Positions 39,218 to 52,408 are shown, numbered from the stretch's first letter. The stretch: 64,000 nucleotides of DNA from Paulownia fortunei (GCA_019321725.1 CM033124.1:806001-870000); one strand, 5' to 3'. Translations and numbers: made by a program. Notes: generated by a model from the letters alone, not told the origin.

Positions 39218-39739
39218 TATAGGGGTGTATATTGGTTTTGAACGAATTGAAGCGAATCGAAATTTTAATTTGAAAAAATTATAAATTAAAAATTGAATTG
39301 ATATTTTTAATTCGGTTTAGTTATAATCGATTTTTTTTTGTTCGATTTTCAGTTAACTGATTTTTTTTAAAAATAAAATAAAATAAAATAAAAACTAAAT
39401 AATAAAATTATAAAATATATTTTTTATTTATTATTTTTAATTTGGGTGAGAAAAACATAAAAAATAGTATGAAAACAAATAACAAAATATAAAAACTTAA
39501 TTTTTAAAATAAAAATAATACAAAAATAATTTATATAAATATATAAAAATAATAATTCAATTTTCGGTTCGGTTCGGTTAACCAAAATAAAAAATCAAAA
39601 TTGAACCGAAAACTAAAAATTTGAAAGAAAAAAAATAAAATAAAAACATAATCGAAATTTTCAATTCGATTTCGATTAAAACTGAAATTTCAATTTCGAC
39701 TCCCTTCGATTAGTTAATCGAATTATGTGCACCCCTATA
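39218..39739. mobile_element. MITE-like element of about 520 bp
   Basis: The left end TATAGGGGTGTATAT is matched inverted at the right end, ATGTGCACCCCTATA. The interior is AT-rich with GGTTCGGTTCGGTTAACC and CGATT/AATCG words, typical of the plant 'TAGGGGTG...CACCCCTA' non-autonomous DNA elements. TTTT lies on both sides but is too simple to prove a target duplication. No coding capacity. Confidence 0.65.
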
Positions 39740-41639
39740 TTTTTGTATTGCATATTATACATTCACGTGAGTGTATATATTTAATTTTAAATATATATTA
39801 AAGAAAATATTTTATATATATAATATACATATATTATATACAATATAAAATAAAACATAAAATTATAATAAAAGATTCAAAGAAAACACTATACAATACT
39901 AATGAAGCCACAAGGATTAGGAAGTGAATTAATACATAGTAGATCAAAAAATTTAAAACAATTACTAATGAAAATTTGCTTAACTATAGGCAAGTACAAA
40001 AAGTTTTCATGAAAAGAGAAAAAGGACAAAGGTGGTAACGTGTAACATGTGAAGACATTAATATTGCCACCCAAACATGCCACTGTCTTAAATCCTTGGT
40101 TTCAGAACTACAATTTCTATATGTCAACTACAAATTGGATATGCCTCTAAATTTTGTTTGATGAAATCTAAATAGGACTGCAATTTAAATTTATTTGAAT
40201 TTTTATTAATTTTTAAAAATTATATTTGAAATTAATTTAATTTGTTAATCGAGGCGAACTTGAATGAGTTATAATCGAGTCGAATGCGAATTGAACCCAA
40301 ATAACTTGATATTTATATATATATATATTTAATTTTTTACTAATTAAATCGAGTTTTAAATTTTATCGAACAAAAAAATGTACTCAAGGTTAGTTTGTTG
40401 TTAACGAAACGAATTCAAACGAACTTTGGAAAATCTATCTCGCGTCAAGTAGCGAGTAGCTTGATTTATTTTTTATCCATAATTATATATTATTAAATTA
40501 TATATTATAATATTAAAATTTTATTTTTTGAAATCATCATTAACACTATTAGATAGTTCACAAATTTATTTGGATAATACACAAATAGACAACATAAATT
40601 TTCTGCTAAATTCCAGTCCTTTTATAATGGGACAGGATTTGGTGTGACCTTATAGTTGGATACTTTGTGCTCTCCCAATACAAGAATTGTCATAGATATT
40701 GACTTGAATTTCATTTTTGTTTATGACAGAGAAAAGAGATTCTACAAATCTATGTCCTTCTTGTGGTTGACTTAGTCAAATGTTTTTTTTCCAATAATGT
40801 ACTTTATATATGGGAATAGTGTATGTTATTATATTTAATTTTATTTTGATAAAATAAATTAAGAAGAAAAAATGAGAAGAAAAAACTGATACCAAATATA
40901 GTCTTTCCTATTTTTACTATTTGAAATTCCAAAATTATATTTGATTTACTCATTTTTATCATAAATATATATATATATATATTTTTATTTTCAAACCAAC
41001 ATTATTTCAACTCTTTTCATATACCTATTAAATATATTTCTAAATTTATTAATATTTCATATCTTTTTAGGCAGAAAACACAAAATAAATATATTTTTAT
41101 TTTCAAATTTATATAATTTAAATATATTTTTATTTGTGCACAAAAATCTAATGAAAATATTACAATGCTTATCATTTTTTGTCTTTTTTTTATTTTTTTC
41201 CTGATAAATAGCACTTTCCTACTTTAAGAAAAAAAATATATAATATGTTTCTTTCTATGACTAATTGATCATTATTTTACTGTTACTAACAATTTTGACA
41301 AACCTCTAAAAAACTGACAAAAGTAGTTAGTTATTTGTCTGCTGTTAAACAAAAACCAAAACAAAACTGGTTTGAATTCTCTGTCTCTATCTCCCAAGTC
41401 AGAATCATTTATGGCGCCCCCACACCAAACTGGCCCCCCACTCATTACCTCTGCAGGCCGTTTGTGTAAGCGAAATACCAAGAACGCCCTTGTCCGTTAG
41501 TCTTGTCTGCAACAAACATTTCTTTAACTTCCCTCAAAAAGAAAAAAAACATTTCTTTAACGTTTGTAAGTTTTCCTTAAACAAGAATCTCGTTAGTATC
41601 TTTGCCCCAACCCCTCTTTCTTTCCCTTTTTTCACAGAA

Positions 41640-42458
41640 AACTCGTGCATGCTCTCAAATCTAAAACTTTTCTGATGGATTTGTTGCTTTTGTTGGAGGG
41701 TTAACAAGAAGAAGAAGAAAAGGAGAGATCAAATGTTTTTTTGCATAATCAAGAATTTGCATTGAGAAATTAGTGTGCCAGTTTTCAATTTCAGGTATTT
41801 TAGCGTGGTTCTATTTTTGGCCCCCTCCTTAGACTTCTTTGTTGTTTTCAAGTTTTGTATCTTTTTGGGTTCCTTTTCTGTTTTATTTCATATGGGTGGG
41901 GGGGGGGGAGAATTTGGTGGATGAATTATGAATTTAACAAAAGATTCAACCTTTTTATTTTCCTCATTGACATGTTTTTATTTGTTTTTCAGTTCTTTAC
42001 AGTGTTCTATTTTCTTGGATTATTAAGTGTTTGTGTGTTAGTTGGATGTATGTATTTGTATGTTGTGGGGTGGGGTGGGGGTGGTAGGGGACTGATATTA
42101 CAACATCATGTTTGTATTGGTATTATAATATCTTGCTTTTGATCAATTTACTGATTGTCTAAAGAAATTCTACTTAAGTTTTCTTGTGATTTTTCTCAAA
42201 TATATATATATATATATATATTGCCTGTATTTGTTTTTAATGGAAAGGAACTTTAATAATGGGGTGCATTCAGTTTGATCTGTTCAACATTATGTGAAAG
42301 CACTTATTCATATGTTCAGAGTGAGTGAAAATTAAGATTTTTAAAAACATAAAGCAATTACTTGGGAATTTATTCAAAACTAGTGCATATTCCGTTCATT
42401 TTGATGAAAAATAAGTTAAATCTGCCAAAGTAGTGATTGGTTTCTGGTTTTTCCCCAG
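41640..42458 (+). promoter_or_regulatory. 5' UTR and leader intron of the IQD gene
   Basis: A GA-rich leader (AAGAAGAAGAAGAAAAGGAG near 41708) runs to about 41793, where CAG|GTATTT is a good donor. The matching acceptor TTTTTCCCCAG ends at 42458, sixteen bases before the CDS start. The leader contains a 10-codon upstream ORF (ATG 41733, stop ending 41765). The leader intron holds a long G run near 41893 and a G-quadruplex motif at 42067-42090. Borders are inferred from sequence only. Confidence 0.55.
42067..42090 (+). promoter_or_regulatory. G-quadruplex motif in the IQD leader intron
   Basis: Four G runs (4, 4, 5 and 4 G) separated by T, T and TGGTA fit the canonical G4 pattern on the transcribed-RNA sense. 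It is striking against a very AT-rich background. Confidence 0.7.
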
Positions 42459-42473
42459 ATGTTTTAATCAGAA

Positions 42474-45337
42474 ATGGGGAAAAGAGGGGCCTGGTTTTCT
42501 GCAGTGAAGAAAGCTATCAGATGTGAATCCAAAGAAAAGAGAGAAAAGGTAGATAGTTGATTTCATCATTCTAACAATTCCCTTTTGATGTGTTGTTTAA
42601 AGATCAAAGCAGAATTTTATTTTGTTTTATTTTTTATGATCAGAAAAGCCGTAAGTCGGGAAAATGGTTTGGAAAGCAGAGGAACATAGATTTGGATTCT
42701 GCCAAAGCAGAAAATGCAGTGGTAGTTCCTGCAGCCCATTCTCCCATGGAGGAGGTGAAGTTGATGGAAGCTGAGAATGAACAAAATAGGCATGCTTATT
42801 CTGTTGCTCTTGTGACTGCCATGGCTGCTGAGGCAGCAGTTGCTGCCGCTCATGCTGCTGCAGAGGTTGTTCGTCTCAGAGCCGCAGCCTGTAATTCGGG
42901 TAAAACAAAGGAAGAGATAGCTGCTATCAAGATTCAAACAGCTTTTCGAGGTTACTTGGTATGATGACACTAACCAATAATGTCGCAGACAGTTTTGATG
43001 CTTTCATTTTTACCAAAAAAATATTACTTTTTGAATGTGTTTACTTTATTAAGTTGTCTAGTTCTCACCTGGTCACATTATCCCTTTTCTTTTGTGCTGT
43101 TATAATGCATTTAGAAAAGTCCTGTTATAGTTTTAGTGTCTTCAATCAAAATATTGGAAGGAATCTTTTACAATGTTTTACATAAGAAAAAGGATAATAC
43201 TTAACATCTTTCTCATAAATGATTATGAGAAATAAATCGAATATGCCATGAAGTCGAGCACATTTTTGCATCTGTATAGACAGTTAATTATCATTGTTTC
43301 AAGTTTAATTTTAGGCAAGGAGAGCATTGAGGGCTTTGAGAGGACTTGTGAGGCTAAAATCATTGATTGGAGGGCAATCTGTCAAACGTCAAGCAGCTGC
43401 CACGATGAAGTGCATGCAGACAGTAGCTCGTGTGCAGTCTGAGATTCGTGCAAGGAGAATCAGAATGTCAGAGGAGAACTCAGCTATTCAGCAACAAATC
43501 CAACAGAAGAATGAAAGGGAGCTTGAGAAGTTGAGAGTATCTGTAAGTCAACTGGCCTTATTTGTTCCTGTTCAACTTGAAAAGCACGCATGCTCTCAAG
43601 TCTCACGCTTGCTGTGCTTGTGAATTTCATAGTTCTGAATTTGTTTATGATACCTCTTATACTGTGCATAAATATCTTTTGCATTTATTTTAAGAATTTG
43701 TCCTTGCGAAACAAATCGATAGCCCTTTTTTTTTATTGCCAGGGATTCCAGATTAATTTTGTGAAACGTGCAACTTCATAATGCATTATTTGGATTTGTT
43801 GACTGTTCTTGGACTATCCAGGGCCCTGCTTCTCATTCGCTATTTCCCGATGTTTTTCAATTAGAAAGTTATTTGCATTTTTTTTCACTTGACAGAAAAC
43901 TATATCCTTCAGAATCTGAGAAGGGCGGTTAATAGTTTGTCAAGTTCAATAGCCTACTTTCATTATTCTTTCAAGAAGTCGTAATTCACATGTGGTTCTT
44001 GAGTAGCTTTGGGCTAAGACTTACGGATTTACGACAATAGGTTGGAGAGAATTGGGACGACAGCATGCAGTCTAAAGAGCAGATTAAAGCAAATCTTCAT
44101 AATAGACAAGAAGCTGCTATGAGAAGGGAGCGGGCATTGGCTTATGCATATAAACATCAGGTAATATAGTTCTCTCGATTTCTTGTAGTAACCACGAAAG
44201 CTTACATGGAAATTATTGATGGAACTGAAAGCAAGATTGGCATATATTTTGACCACAAAAATATCCATCTTACATTTCTGTTTCTTTTATTTTCTGTAAG
44301 TATGTTATTTTCCAGAAAACTTAATTGAATAAAACATAATTTTCGCGTGTATAGAGATCAAATTTGAAGAGTTACATGCTGCAGCTGCAAAGAATAACCA
44401 AGAATTTCTTGAATTATCTTTATTCTAGAGATCACTTTACTTATGGAAAAATGTTTAACCTCAGTTTTTCTGGTTTATCCTGATTTCACTCCATCAGTTG
44501 CTTTTTTTAGCTATGGCCTGCTGTTAGTATTGAAATGAAGTTCTCAAGAATCCAAGTCTTTACTTCTCTGGAATTCTTGGTTATGCCACCATTCATCTCG
44601 TACTCAATATGATATTTTTTATGATAAGATCTCATGATGGATCTGGTAATCTCAAAACTAGTTTCCAAATTGACATGGATTTGAAATTTCTACATCAGCA
44701 AACGTGGACGAATTCCTCAAATTCTGCAAAACAAACATTCATGGATCCAAACAATCCCCATTGGGGTTGGAGTTGGTTAGAGCGATGGATGGCTGCCAGG
44801 CCATGGGAAAATGGAAATGCAGTTGATAAAGAACTAAAAAGTGACCTTGTTTCTGCAAAGAGCACCCCAAGCCGTTCCATTTCTGTTCGTGGAGACACCA
44901 AGATTCAGTCTCCTACAGCCCAAAAACAAAGTCGGCCTCCCAGCAGACAATCACCTTCGACTCCCAAGTCAAGAGTTGCAGGTAAAATAAGGCCACCAAG
45001 CCCAAGGGGAACCATTGGCACGGATGATGATTCAAAGAGCATGAATAGTACTCAATCAGAGCGATGTCGAAGGCACAGCATTGCAGGTTCATCAGTGAGA
45101 GATGATGAGAGCCTTGCAAGCTCACCTGCAGTTCCAAGCTACATGGCATCCACAGAATCAGCAAGAGCTAAATCGCGGTTGCCAAGCCCACTGGGAACAC
45201 CTGAAAAGGGGTCGGTGTCAGGTGGTTCTGCAAAGAAGCGTCTGTCTTTCTCCGGTTCACCTGTTGGCCCTAGGAGGCATTCAGCTCCATCAAAGACTGA
45301 TGTTAGTCCTATTAATGACATCACCACAAACTCATGA
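42474..45337 (+). CDS. IQD-family calmodulin-binding scaffold protein, 458 residues
   Basis: IQ67-domain proteins bind calmodulin and link it to microtubules, membranes and kinesin light chain-related proteins. Five phase-0 exons: 42474-42548, 42644-42958, 43315-43542, 44041-44160, 44699-45337. The start MGKRGAWFSAVKKA is the usual IQD N-terminus. An Ala-rich HAYSVALVTAMAAEAA segment precedes the IQ67 domain (about residues 115-181). It has IQ motifs IKIQTAFRGYLARRA and SVKRQAAATMKCMQ and ends in SEIRARRIRMSEEN. The intron after GYL splits IQ67 after its 16th codon, the position conserved in the family. Then come a Gln/Glu coiled coil, RRERALAYAYKHQ, and NPHWGWSWLERWMAARPWE. The Ser/Pro/Arg-rich tail has a DUF4005-type block (PSYMASTESARAKSRLPSP) and RRHSIAGSSVRDDESLASSP. 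It most resembles the IQD1-4 subgroup. The 3' UTR probably ends near 45740. Confidence 0.93.
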
Positions 45338-46525
45338 TTGAGTTAAAATCAGGAGACTTGTAATAAATGAGACATGCAAGGAGAATATACGTCGAAAGAC
45401 ATGGCCAAAAGATGAAGGAAAAGCAAATTGAGAAGGTGAATTGGGCAATATTTATATGTTTTTAACTCGGGATTTCTTCTTCCTCCAACTAGAGTTAGTT
45501 CAAAATGTTTGTTACCAACTAGAGGTCGGCGCCACTGTGAAATGTTCATGCCACTGTTACTCTGTATGTTTCTTGGGAGTTGTTTTGCATTCATGTTAAT
45601 GTTACCTTTCTCTTGTGTGCATAGTGTAAGTTAGATCTCGGACCTGTTTGTTTTTCTGCCATTTGTTTTACTCTGATGTACTGTAAGCAATGTCATTCAT
45701 TTGTGCTGTATGTTTTCTTGTATGATGCAGAGCTTTTGTATTACGAGATATCTGATCTTAAGTTCTTAACTTACAAAATTTCCTTTATCAGTAAATGCCT
45801 CTAGTTTGTCTAAGATTCTATTCAAAAAGGACATATACTTTAGAAAGTATATTTTGGAAATATTTTTCAATTTTTTGTATATCATATGTATTTTTTAAAA
45901 TTTTATAAAATTCTCTCTAGATATTCATTTTGAATTTAAATTCAAATTGAAGGATGAAACACTCCAAATGCTCATGGGTCATGGCTCTTAGAGCAATGCA
46001 ACATAATTTTTTGAATTTTTGAAAATAAATAAAGTATTACTTAATATTTTCATAGAATGTTAGAATCTCAAATACGATCTAAATAAGTTGCTACTGTCAC
46101 AAATATTGTTGCAAGCCATACATTAATAGGCCAACTCATTTCTGATTTTATTCATATTCTAGCAAGATTAAAATATTTAAAAATAAATACATTACACCAC
46201 GTTTCCTAACTTTGATCAATATATAGTTATTACATGTATTTATTTAGTATATACTAGATAACAATACAATTGTTTCGTATAGTTCACAAATAAATGTACT
46301 CCATATCTCTAAAAAAAAATTGAAATTCTTATCATATTTTCAAATTAATCATGACAAATTTTATTATTTTTAATGTCAATTCATTTGGGTTCTGCCTAGA
46401 TTTAATCGATTTTTTTTTAAAAAAATTATTGGAATATCCGAATCACCAACTTTAAGACCTGCCCAATTACATAACACCTCGGAGAAAGCAAACCTCGTCC
46501 AACCAGTCAACGACACCACCCCAAA

Positions 46526-47740
46526 ATGGAAACCAAAACAAACTTACAATCATCAATCTACGATCATCAACCCAGAATTTTCAGAACCCGTGGCCAAATC
46601 CAAATCCCGGCAGCTGAAACTATCCCCAGTTTCCCGGAAGAAATCATCGCAGAAATCTTGTCAAGACTCCCCGTCAGGTCCCTCTTGAAATTCAGGTGCG
46701 TTTCAAAATCATGGTGCTCTTTGATCTCCAGCAAGCATTTCATCGCAGCCCATCTCAAAATTTCAAGAAAAGAAACAAACTTTACCCGACACAGCATCAT
46801 TTCAACCGTTTTGCGGCCCTGTTATAGCCTAAAGCACTGTTCTTTGGAGTCCTTGTTGTGTGGGCCTGTGGCTGATGCAGTTGACTTTGATTATCCGATG
46901 AAAAATCCCAACAATTTAGTTCGTCTTGTGGGTTGCTGTAATGGGCTTGTCTGCATCGCCATTAATGGGAAACATTTTTTCTTGTGGAACCCATCTACGA
47001 GAAAGTACAAGAAATTGCCTGATGTGGATGATAGGATGAAGCGGGGTCTGTTCATTACGAAGCATGGGTTTGGTTGTGATGAGTCTAATGAGGATTACAA
47101 GGTTGTGGGGATTCTGTCTGGGTTTTGTAATGCGGGTAGATATGAGACTATGGTGAAACTTTATAGTTTGAGGACTAATTCTTGGAAAGTAATCGAGGTC
47201 TTTAAGGATGGTCTTCCATTTGATGATACTGGGAAGTTTGTGAGTGGAAAGCTTCATTGGGGCAGGAGGGTTGGATTCAATTCTAGGTGGGATATTGTTT
47301 CATTCGATTTAGGAAGTGAGACATGTGAAACGGTAGAGCAACCGAGATATGTTGAAGGTGGCTTTTCCCCTTCATTGGGAGTGCTTGGGGAATGCCTTTG
47401 TGTGCTCTGTGATTTCCCCAAAACCAGTGTAGATGTTTGGGTTTTGAAGCAGTATGGGGTGAAAGAGTCTTGGGCTAAAGTGGTGACTGTTCCTTATCTT
47501 GATGATCCTTGGAAAGGTCCATACTCGACGCCATTGTGCATAGGACCAAAGGGTGAAATCTTGTTGGTCTATGGATCGAGTTTCATAATGTACGATCCAA
47601 AAGATAATTGGTTTAGGCGTCCCAAGATGAGGAACTTTGATACCTTCCTTGAAGCGGATGTTTACACTGAAAGTTTAGTCTCACTAGTTCCTGAGGGTGA
47701 ACAAGAGAGGCAAAACAATAGTATGGAAGGAAAATTTTAA
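46526..47740 (+). CDS. F-box protein with FBA-type interaction domain, 404 residues
   Basis: Intronless, as is common in this large plant family. F-box proteins are the substrate-recognising subunits of SCF ubiquitin ligases. The F-box is at about 35-75 (SFPEEIIAEILSRLPVRSLL, then CVSKSWCSLISSKHFI). It is followed by the F-box-associated region: NGLVCIAINGKHFFLWNPST, GFGCDESNEDYKVVGI, VKLYSLRTNSWKVIE, GKLHWGRR and a late FIMYDPKDNWFRR. It resembles the CPR1 / At3g23880-like group; the substrate cannot be inferred. The start is the first ATG in a context rich in A and C and gives a 34-residue lead before the F-box. The frame is intact. Confidence 0.92.
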   Translation: METKTNLQSSIYDHQPRIFRTRGQIQIPAAETIPSFPEEIIAEILSRLPVRSLLKFRCVSKSWCSLISSKHFIAAHLKISRKETNFTRHSIISTVLRPCYSLKHCSLESLLCGPVADAVDFDYPMKNPNNLVRLVGCCNGLVCIAINGKHFFLWNPSTRKYKKLPDVDDRMKRGLFITKHGFGCDESNEDYKVVGILSGFCNAGRYETMVKLYSLRTNSWKVIEVFKDGLPFDDTGKFVSGKLHWGRRVGFNSRWDIVSFDLGSETCETVEQPRYVEGGFSPSLGVLGECLCVLCDFPKTSVDVWVLKQYGVKESWAKVVTVPYLDDPWKGPYSTPLCIGPKGEILLVYGSSFIMYDPKDNWFRRPKMRNFDTFLEADVYTESLVSLVPEGEQERQNNSMEGKF

Positions 47741-48310
47741 ATTGTCGAATGATGTGCTAAACATTTTGTAAGTAATTATCTTCCTGGAATTGTTCAATTG
47801 GACCTATGATCCTGTCATTGCCATTTTTCATTGTATAATGTCAATATGCTGAACAATGTTATGAATACTTAAGATGGGCTATGTCTACTTTGAACTGTAT
47901 AGTATTGCTGTGTAGTTGATTTTCTTCTGCCTTTCTTGAATGAGCTTTTCTTATCTCGTCCTGTGAGTAGGATTGGTTGATTCAATAATGATTTCTTGAT
48001 TATGTGTTCGTATCATGACTTCTAAAAAACAAAGAAACATAATGCAGGGGAAATCTCTGTACTTTATGGAGAGTAGCTTATGCAGTGACCGGTGAAAGAG
48101 AATGAAAGAATTGTAGGAGTTATGGCTGTCAAATAAACTTGAACAGAACCTCATGTGCCTAAAATTAAATTCCTTGGTTTCTTATCCAGATTTCTTGCAT
48201 CTTTGAAATCATTTTTGGTATGTTTTTAACATAAACCAGCAGTGCAATTTCGTTTTGCCTTGCAATATTTTTATTGCTTTAAGTAGAGAAGATGCTATTC
48301 TTTCGGGATG

Positions 48311-48450
48311 TGTTGCTTTAGCATCATTTTGAACCACCTTAAGCATCAAATGCAAGACCAAAGTGCCTTGTTCCTTAAACAATGAAGTAGTGTTGTTTTA
48401 GCATCATTATGAACCACCTTAGGCATCAAATGAAAGACCAAAGGGCCTGT
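48311..48450. repeat. 80-bp tandem duplication
   Basis: TTTAGCATCATTTTGAACCA near 48318 recurs 80 bases on with few changes, and both copies continue CATCAAATG, AAGACCAAAG and GCCT. It lies 600-700 bases downstream of the F-box gene. Confidence 0.85.
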
Positions 48451-51400
48451 TTTAGGGTTTTTTAAGTGAACTGTTCTTTGAAATTGTTCAATTTGTGATA
48501 CAACCGAAGCAAAATGTTCAATTTTTAATAAGTTTCTTGAACTTGCATCTCATAAAACTTAGTTTAACTTTCGTCAGGAATGAATAAAACTACATGAGTT
48601 TTGGAATTAAAGGCAAAAACTCTGGAATTCTCAAAGGAAGAAGAACTCTCTATTGCCTTTGTGGTACTGTTGCTGTATACATATTAACCATTCTTTCTAA
48701 TTAAAATCTTATCTTCATTAGTTTGATGAAAATTCGTTCAGAGTGATTCCATCCAGTGGTACTTAGTGAAAAGAATAAAAAAAGAAAATATGTATGTATA
48801 TATATAAATCATCACAAAAAATATGTATATATATATCATCACTATGAAAATGTTCATTTTATGCAATGTCTTTTTGATTACTAGAAGTAACCTGAAATTC
48901 CATAAATCAGATAATAATAAGGTTTTTTTTTTTTTTGAAAAAACCGTCACATTTTCCTCCATCCCCGATCCCCTGGCACCGGTGGGATCTTATTCTGATA
49001 CTAATTTTTTGCGGGTTCAATCCACTCTTAGAAAATCAGGTTGTCGAGGGAGAAGGTAATTCCATTATTTAAATTGGTCCATGTTTCCTTCCCTAACTGA
49101 TATGAAATGAAAGACCATTGTAAATGACTCCAATTTCAATTTCATGACAAAAAGGAAGAGACTTGTTTGGATAATCTCAAATTGCTCAAAATCACTTCCA
49201 ACATTTGGCCTCAAAATGCAAAGATCTTATTCAAATTGTTTTACTTTTAGTATCTTGTGCTCAAAAGTGGGGAGAATTTTGATAGCAAATATGGAAAATC
49301 TTACAAGTCACAAGAACAATGGGGTTAGCAACTTATAAGGGTAGGATGTTCCTAATATATTGATTATGAAATTCAAAAAATTGTTCAAATCACATTGTAG
49401 CGATTTACCATATTAATTGCAGTTTAAATAATTATTTAAAACTATAGTATAATTTTATATGAATTAAATCGTACCGCAGCGTCTATATATATTTAAACCT
49501 TTTTAATGTTAAATACTTAAGTGTAATTTTAATAGTTTACTTATGTATGTGCTAAATAATAAAATTTAGTTTAGCAGTTAACTCTTATTTACTTAAGTTT
49601 AAATCAGTTGAGTTTAATACTTGATTTACATCTCTACAAATAATTAAATGTTTTTTATTTATTTTAGTTCTAGTTTTTGCTTACATCTTGTTCTTCATTC
49701 CTCTTGGTCTTTTTTATTTTTTATTTTTAAAGTGTTTATTGGATGTCTAATTTTGTTGTAATTTGATTCAGTGGTTCAATTCAGTTAATTCTTTTTAAGT
49801 ATTTGACTATTTTATGAATATGCTAAATTAACGTTATTTGGCTATTTTATTATTGTTCTAAATTATTAAATAAATTCTGCAATGCAGTTTGGTTTAAATT
49901 ATTGCTTTATTTCATGGCATTAGCTTAACTAATTTTGAATTGGAGGTCTTTTGGAATATCAAAATTCAAGTTCTTGATTCTGGAATTTTGAGCGGATTTT
50001 ACAACTTTTTTGTTGAAACTCACCTTACTTTTCCATTCTAATCTAAAGTCAATAATTTGTAGATTGCTAATGTAGTTTAAAGCAATTTAAACAAAATTAT
50101 AAAATAGAAAAATGAAGTTGCATCAATTAGGGGTGATCGTGTATGATTTTGTGATTTTTTTCACTAATTTCAAATCGAATTGACATGTGTGATTTTGTTA
50201 AAATTTATTAAATTGCGGTTTTGTCAATTAAAATAAAAATACGATTTTAAGTGATTTTTTGAAGTGTTTTTTATCAATAAAGAGAAATGATTAAGCGAAA
50301 AACAATTAAAATATTAATAGAAAAAATCATTTCAAATAAAATCATAGCCTTAATATGAAAATATTAGGATAGCCTATTTAGTACTAACAAATAACTAAAT
50401 TGTTGTACAAAAATTTTAACTCAATTCGTATATCTATTTATTTATTTAGTTTCATTTATATTATATAAACCATAATATATTTATATATATATATATATAG
50501 TAAAGAAAATAGCATAAAAGTTCTCATATTTCAAAATGCAAATAGAAAAAAAAATTTGAATATACAAATATCATAAACACAAATTTTTCTGAGTATGTAC
50601 ACACAAAAAAAATACTTATTTTCTTCATTTTCTATTTTTTGAAAAGAAAAATTAATTTATTCATTTGCCATAAAACTACAATGAAAAAGTAAACAATTGA
50701 GAAATAACTAGAAAAAAATTCTATAAAAAAATTAAATAAACCAACACTTTTAAAAGAAAAAGATAATACTAAACTTTTTAAAATTGAAATTAAACATAAA
50801 TTCTCCTTGCATCACTACTTGAGATAAATAAAAAATAAAGAAATTTTATGAAAAGTTGATGAACATATAAATAATTAATTATGTGAAATTTAAATAAATA
50901 TTATAATTACAAATTAATTATTAAAACTAAAATTAGTATTGATTATTAATAAATTTAATATATATATATATATATATAGGTGATGCAATTCTATTTATTC
51001 AATCTCTAAACTGCTAAACTATATAAGACACTGTAATTTTAATTGAATTTTTAATTCATAATTTATATAATAATTTAATAAAATGGTTTGATGATTGAGG
51101 ACGATTTTTTTATTTTTTATAATCACCCATAACATCAATCTACTCATAAATACTCCTTCTATCCACAATTGAACACTTTTATTCTCTTTTAGATCTGAAT
51201 ATAAAAAATGTCTCATTTCTTAACATGATGATTGTTTTCAAATTATTCTCTCAGTTAAAATAAATAATATAAAAATAGAATTACTATTTTTAAAGTTAAA
51301 AATGTAAAATATATAAAAAAATATTATTATTTTATTATTTTTATCTAAAAATTTCATATCAAATTACATATTGGGTAGAATTTGGAAAATAACACCAAGT

Positions 51401-51487
51401 ACTTAATTATATCCTAGAACTTTTTTTTCTTTTTTCCCTTATATGTAATTACATTCTAGTCCAAAATGCTTAGTATGGCTCAATTAA

Positions 51488-51535
51488 AAAAATTTCATCT
51501 AAATTAATTGCAAAAATTTCATCTAAATTAATTGC
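51488..51535. repeat. 24-bp tandem duplication
   Basis: AATTTCATCTAAATTAATTG occurs at 51491 and again at 51515 with no mismatch. Confidence 0.85.
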
Positions 51536-52408
51536 AATGATATGAATGGATGGGTTCATACAAGTCGGGATTTAAATTTATTCTATTGCCATCTCTAATA
51601 GGAAATTATCCAATCCATATACACTATAAATTGTCAAAAACACCCTTTTAACATCTTGACAAAATAATGAAGTGTAGAAGGATAATGGTCGAGATTAAGG
51701 GCATTCTTGTCATTAGACTTATAATCAGCTTCAATATAATTAATATATGCCTATATTAATAGATGAAAATGCCCTTTTTTAATTGAAGATAAATAACTAA
51801 ATAAAATCTAAAAAGAATCACTACAGCTCCTACTTGTTTTTCTTCACTATCACCATATCTTCTGATTCCTCAGACTTGTCTTGAAATCTGCAATATTACA
51901 AGAACACTTTATCCGAAATTCTGTTAGACTCATAAATTAAAAACCTTTGCCGTAAATTTTGTTTTCCAGGTGACAGAAAACCAAGAAAACCAAGAAAACC
52001 AAGAAAATTATCCATTATGTGTATGTCTTTGATTCTTTCTACTAAAGAATGTATAATTGTGCAAAATGCGCACTTCCCATTTCAGTGAAAAGTTCATGCC
52101 CATGTAAATACATATATATGTACTATTAATATAATATATATAGTTACATACAGTACACAGAGTAACATAGAGACATCAAGAGTTGACTACACCTCACATG
52201 TTTCATCAGAGCACTCCACCAGCCCTTTGAGTTGAAAAGGGGTCGTTTTTGTTTGATGGATCTGTGATTTATATTGATGCTATTTTGATTGGTCGGAATT
52301 AAGGGCTGATTTTGTATTTTTGGTTGATGTGGTTTATGGGTTATGAATTAATTTGTGTTTGGGACTGGGATTTTCGTATGAGTTGTGATTAAGCTAGAGT
52401 TTTGAGTG

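Larger units (their letters stand above)
35576..41640. other. AT-rich intergenic region with repeats and a plastid insert
   Basis: About 6 kb with no supported nuclear gene. Apart from the separately listed hairpin, microsatellite, plastid insert and MITE, it holds two similar diverged patches (about 35640-35900 and 40200-40470). These are rich in CTCGATT/GAATCGAG-like words and 'AACAAGCTC' or 'GTTAACGAAAC' motifs, resembling a common dispersed plant repeat. Confidence 0.55.
47741..52408. other. AT-rich intergenic region between the F-box and SAMTL-like genes
   Basis: No supported gene. It contains AT microsatellites (50486-50500, 50962-50979) and the tandem duplications listed separately. 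It also has a TAGGGGTGATCG-type repeat patch near 50132 and a Stowaway-like end around 51147 (TACTCCTTCTATCCACAA) without a visible partner end. The last 500 bases probably contain the promoter and 5' UTR of the SAMTL-like gene. AACCAAGAAA is repeated three to four times at 51968-52003. Confidence 0.55.

Noticed and set aside
48969..49060. Possible SINE with tRNA-like A box (TGGCACCGGTGGGAT) and B box (GGGTTCAATCC)
   Set aside because: The A box is imperfect, there is no clear 3' tail or target duplication, and one pair of short motifs is weak evidence.
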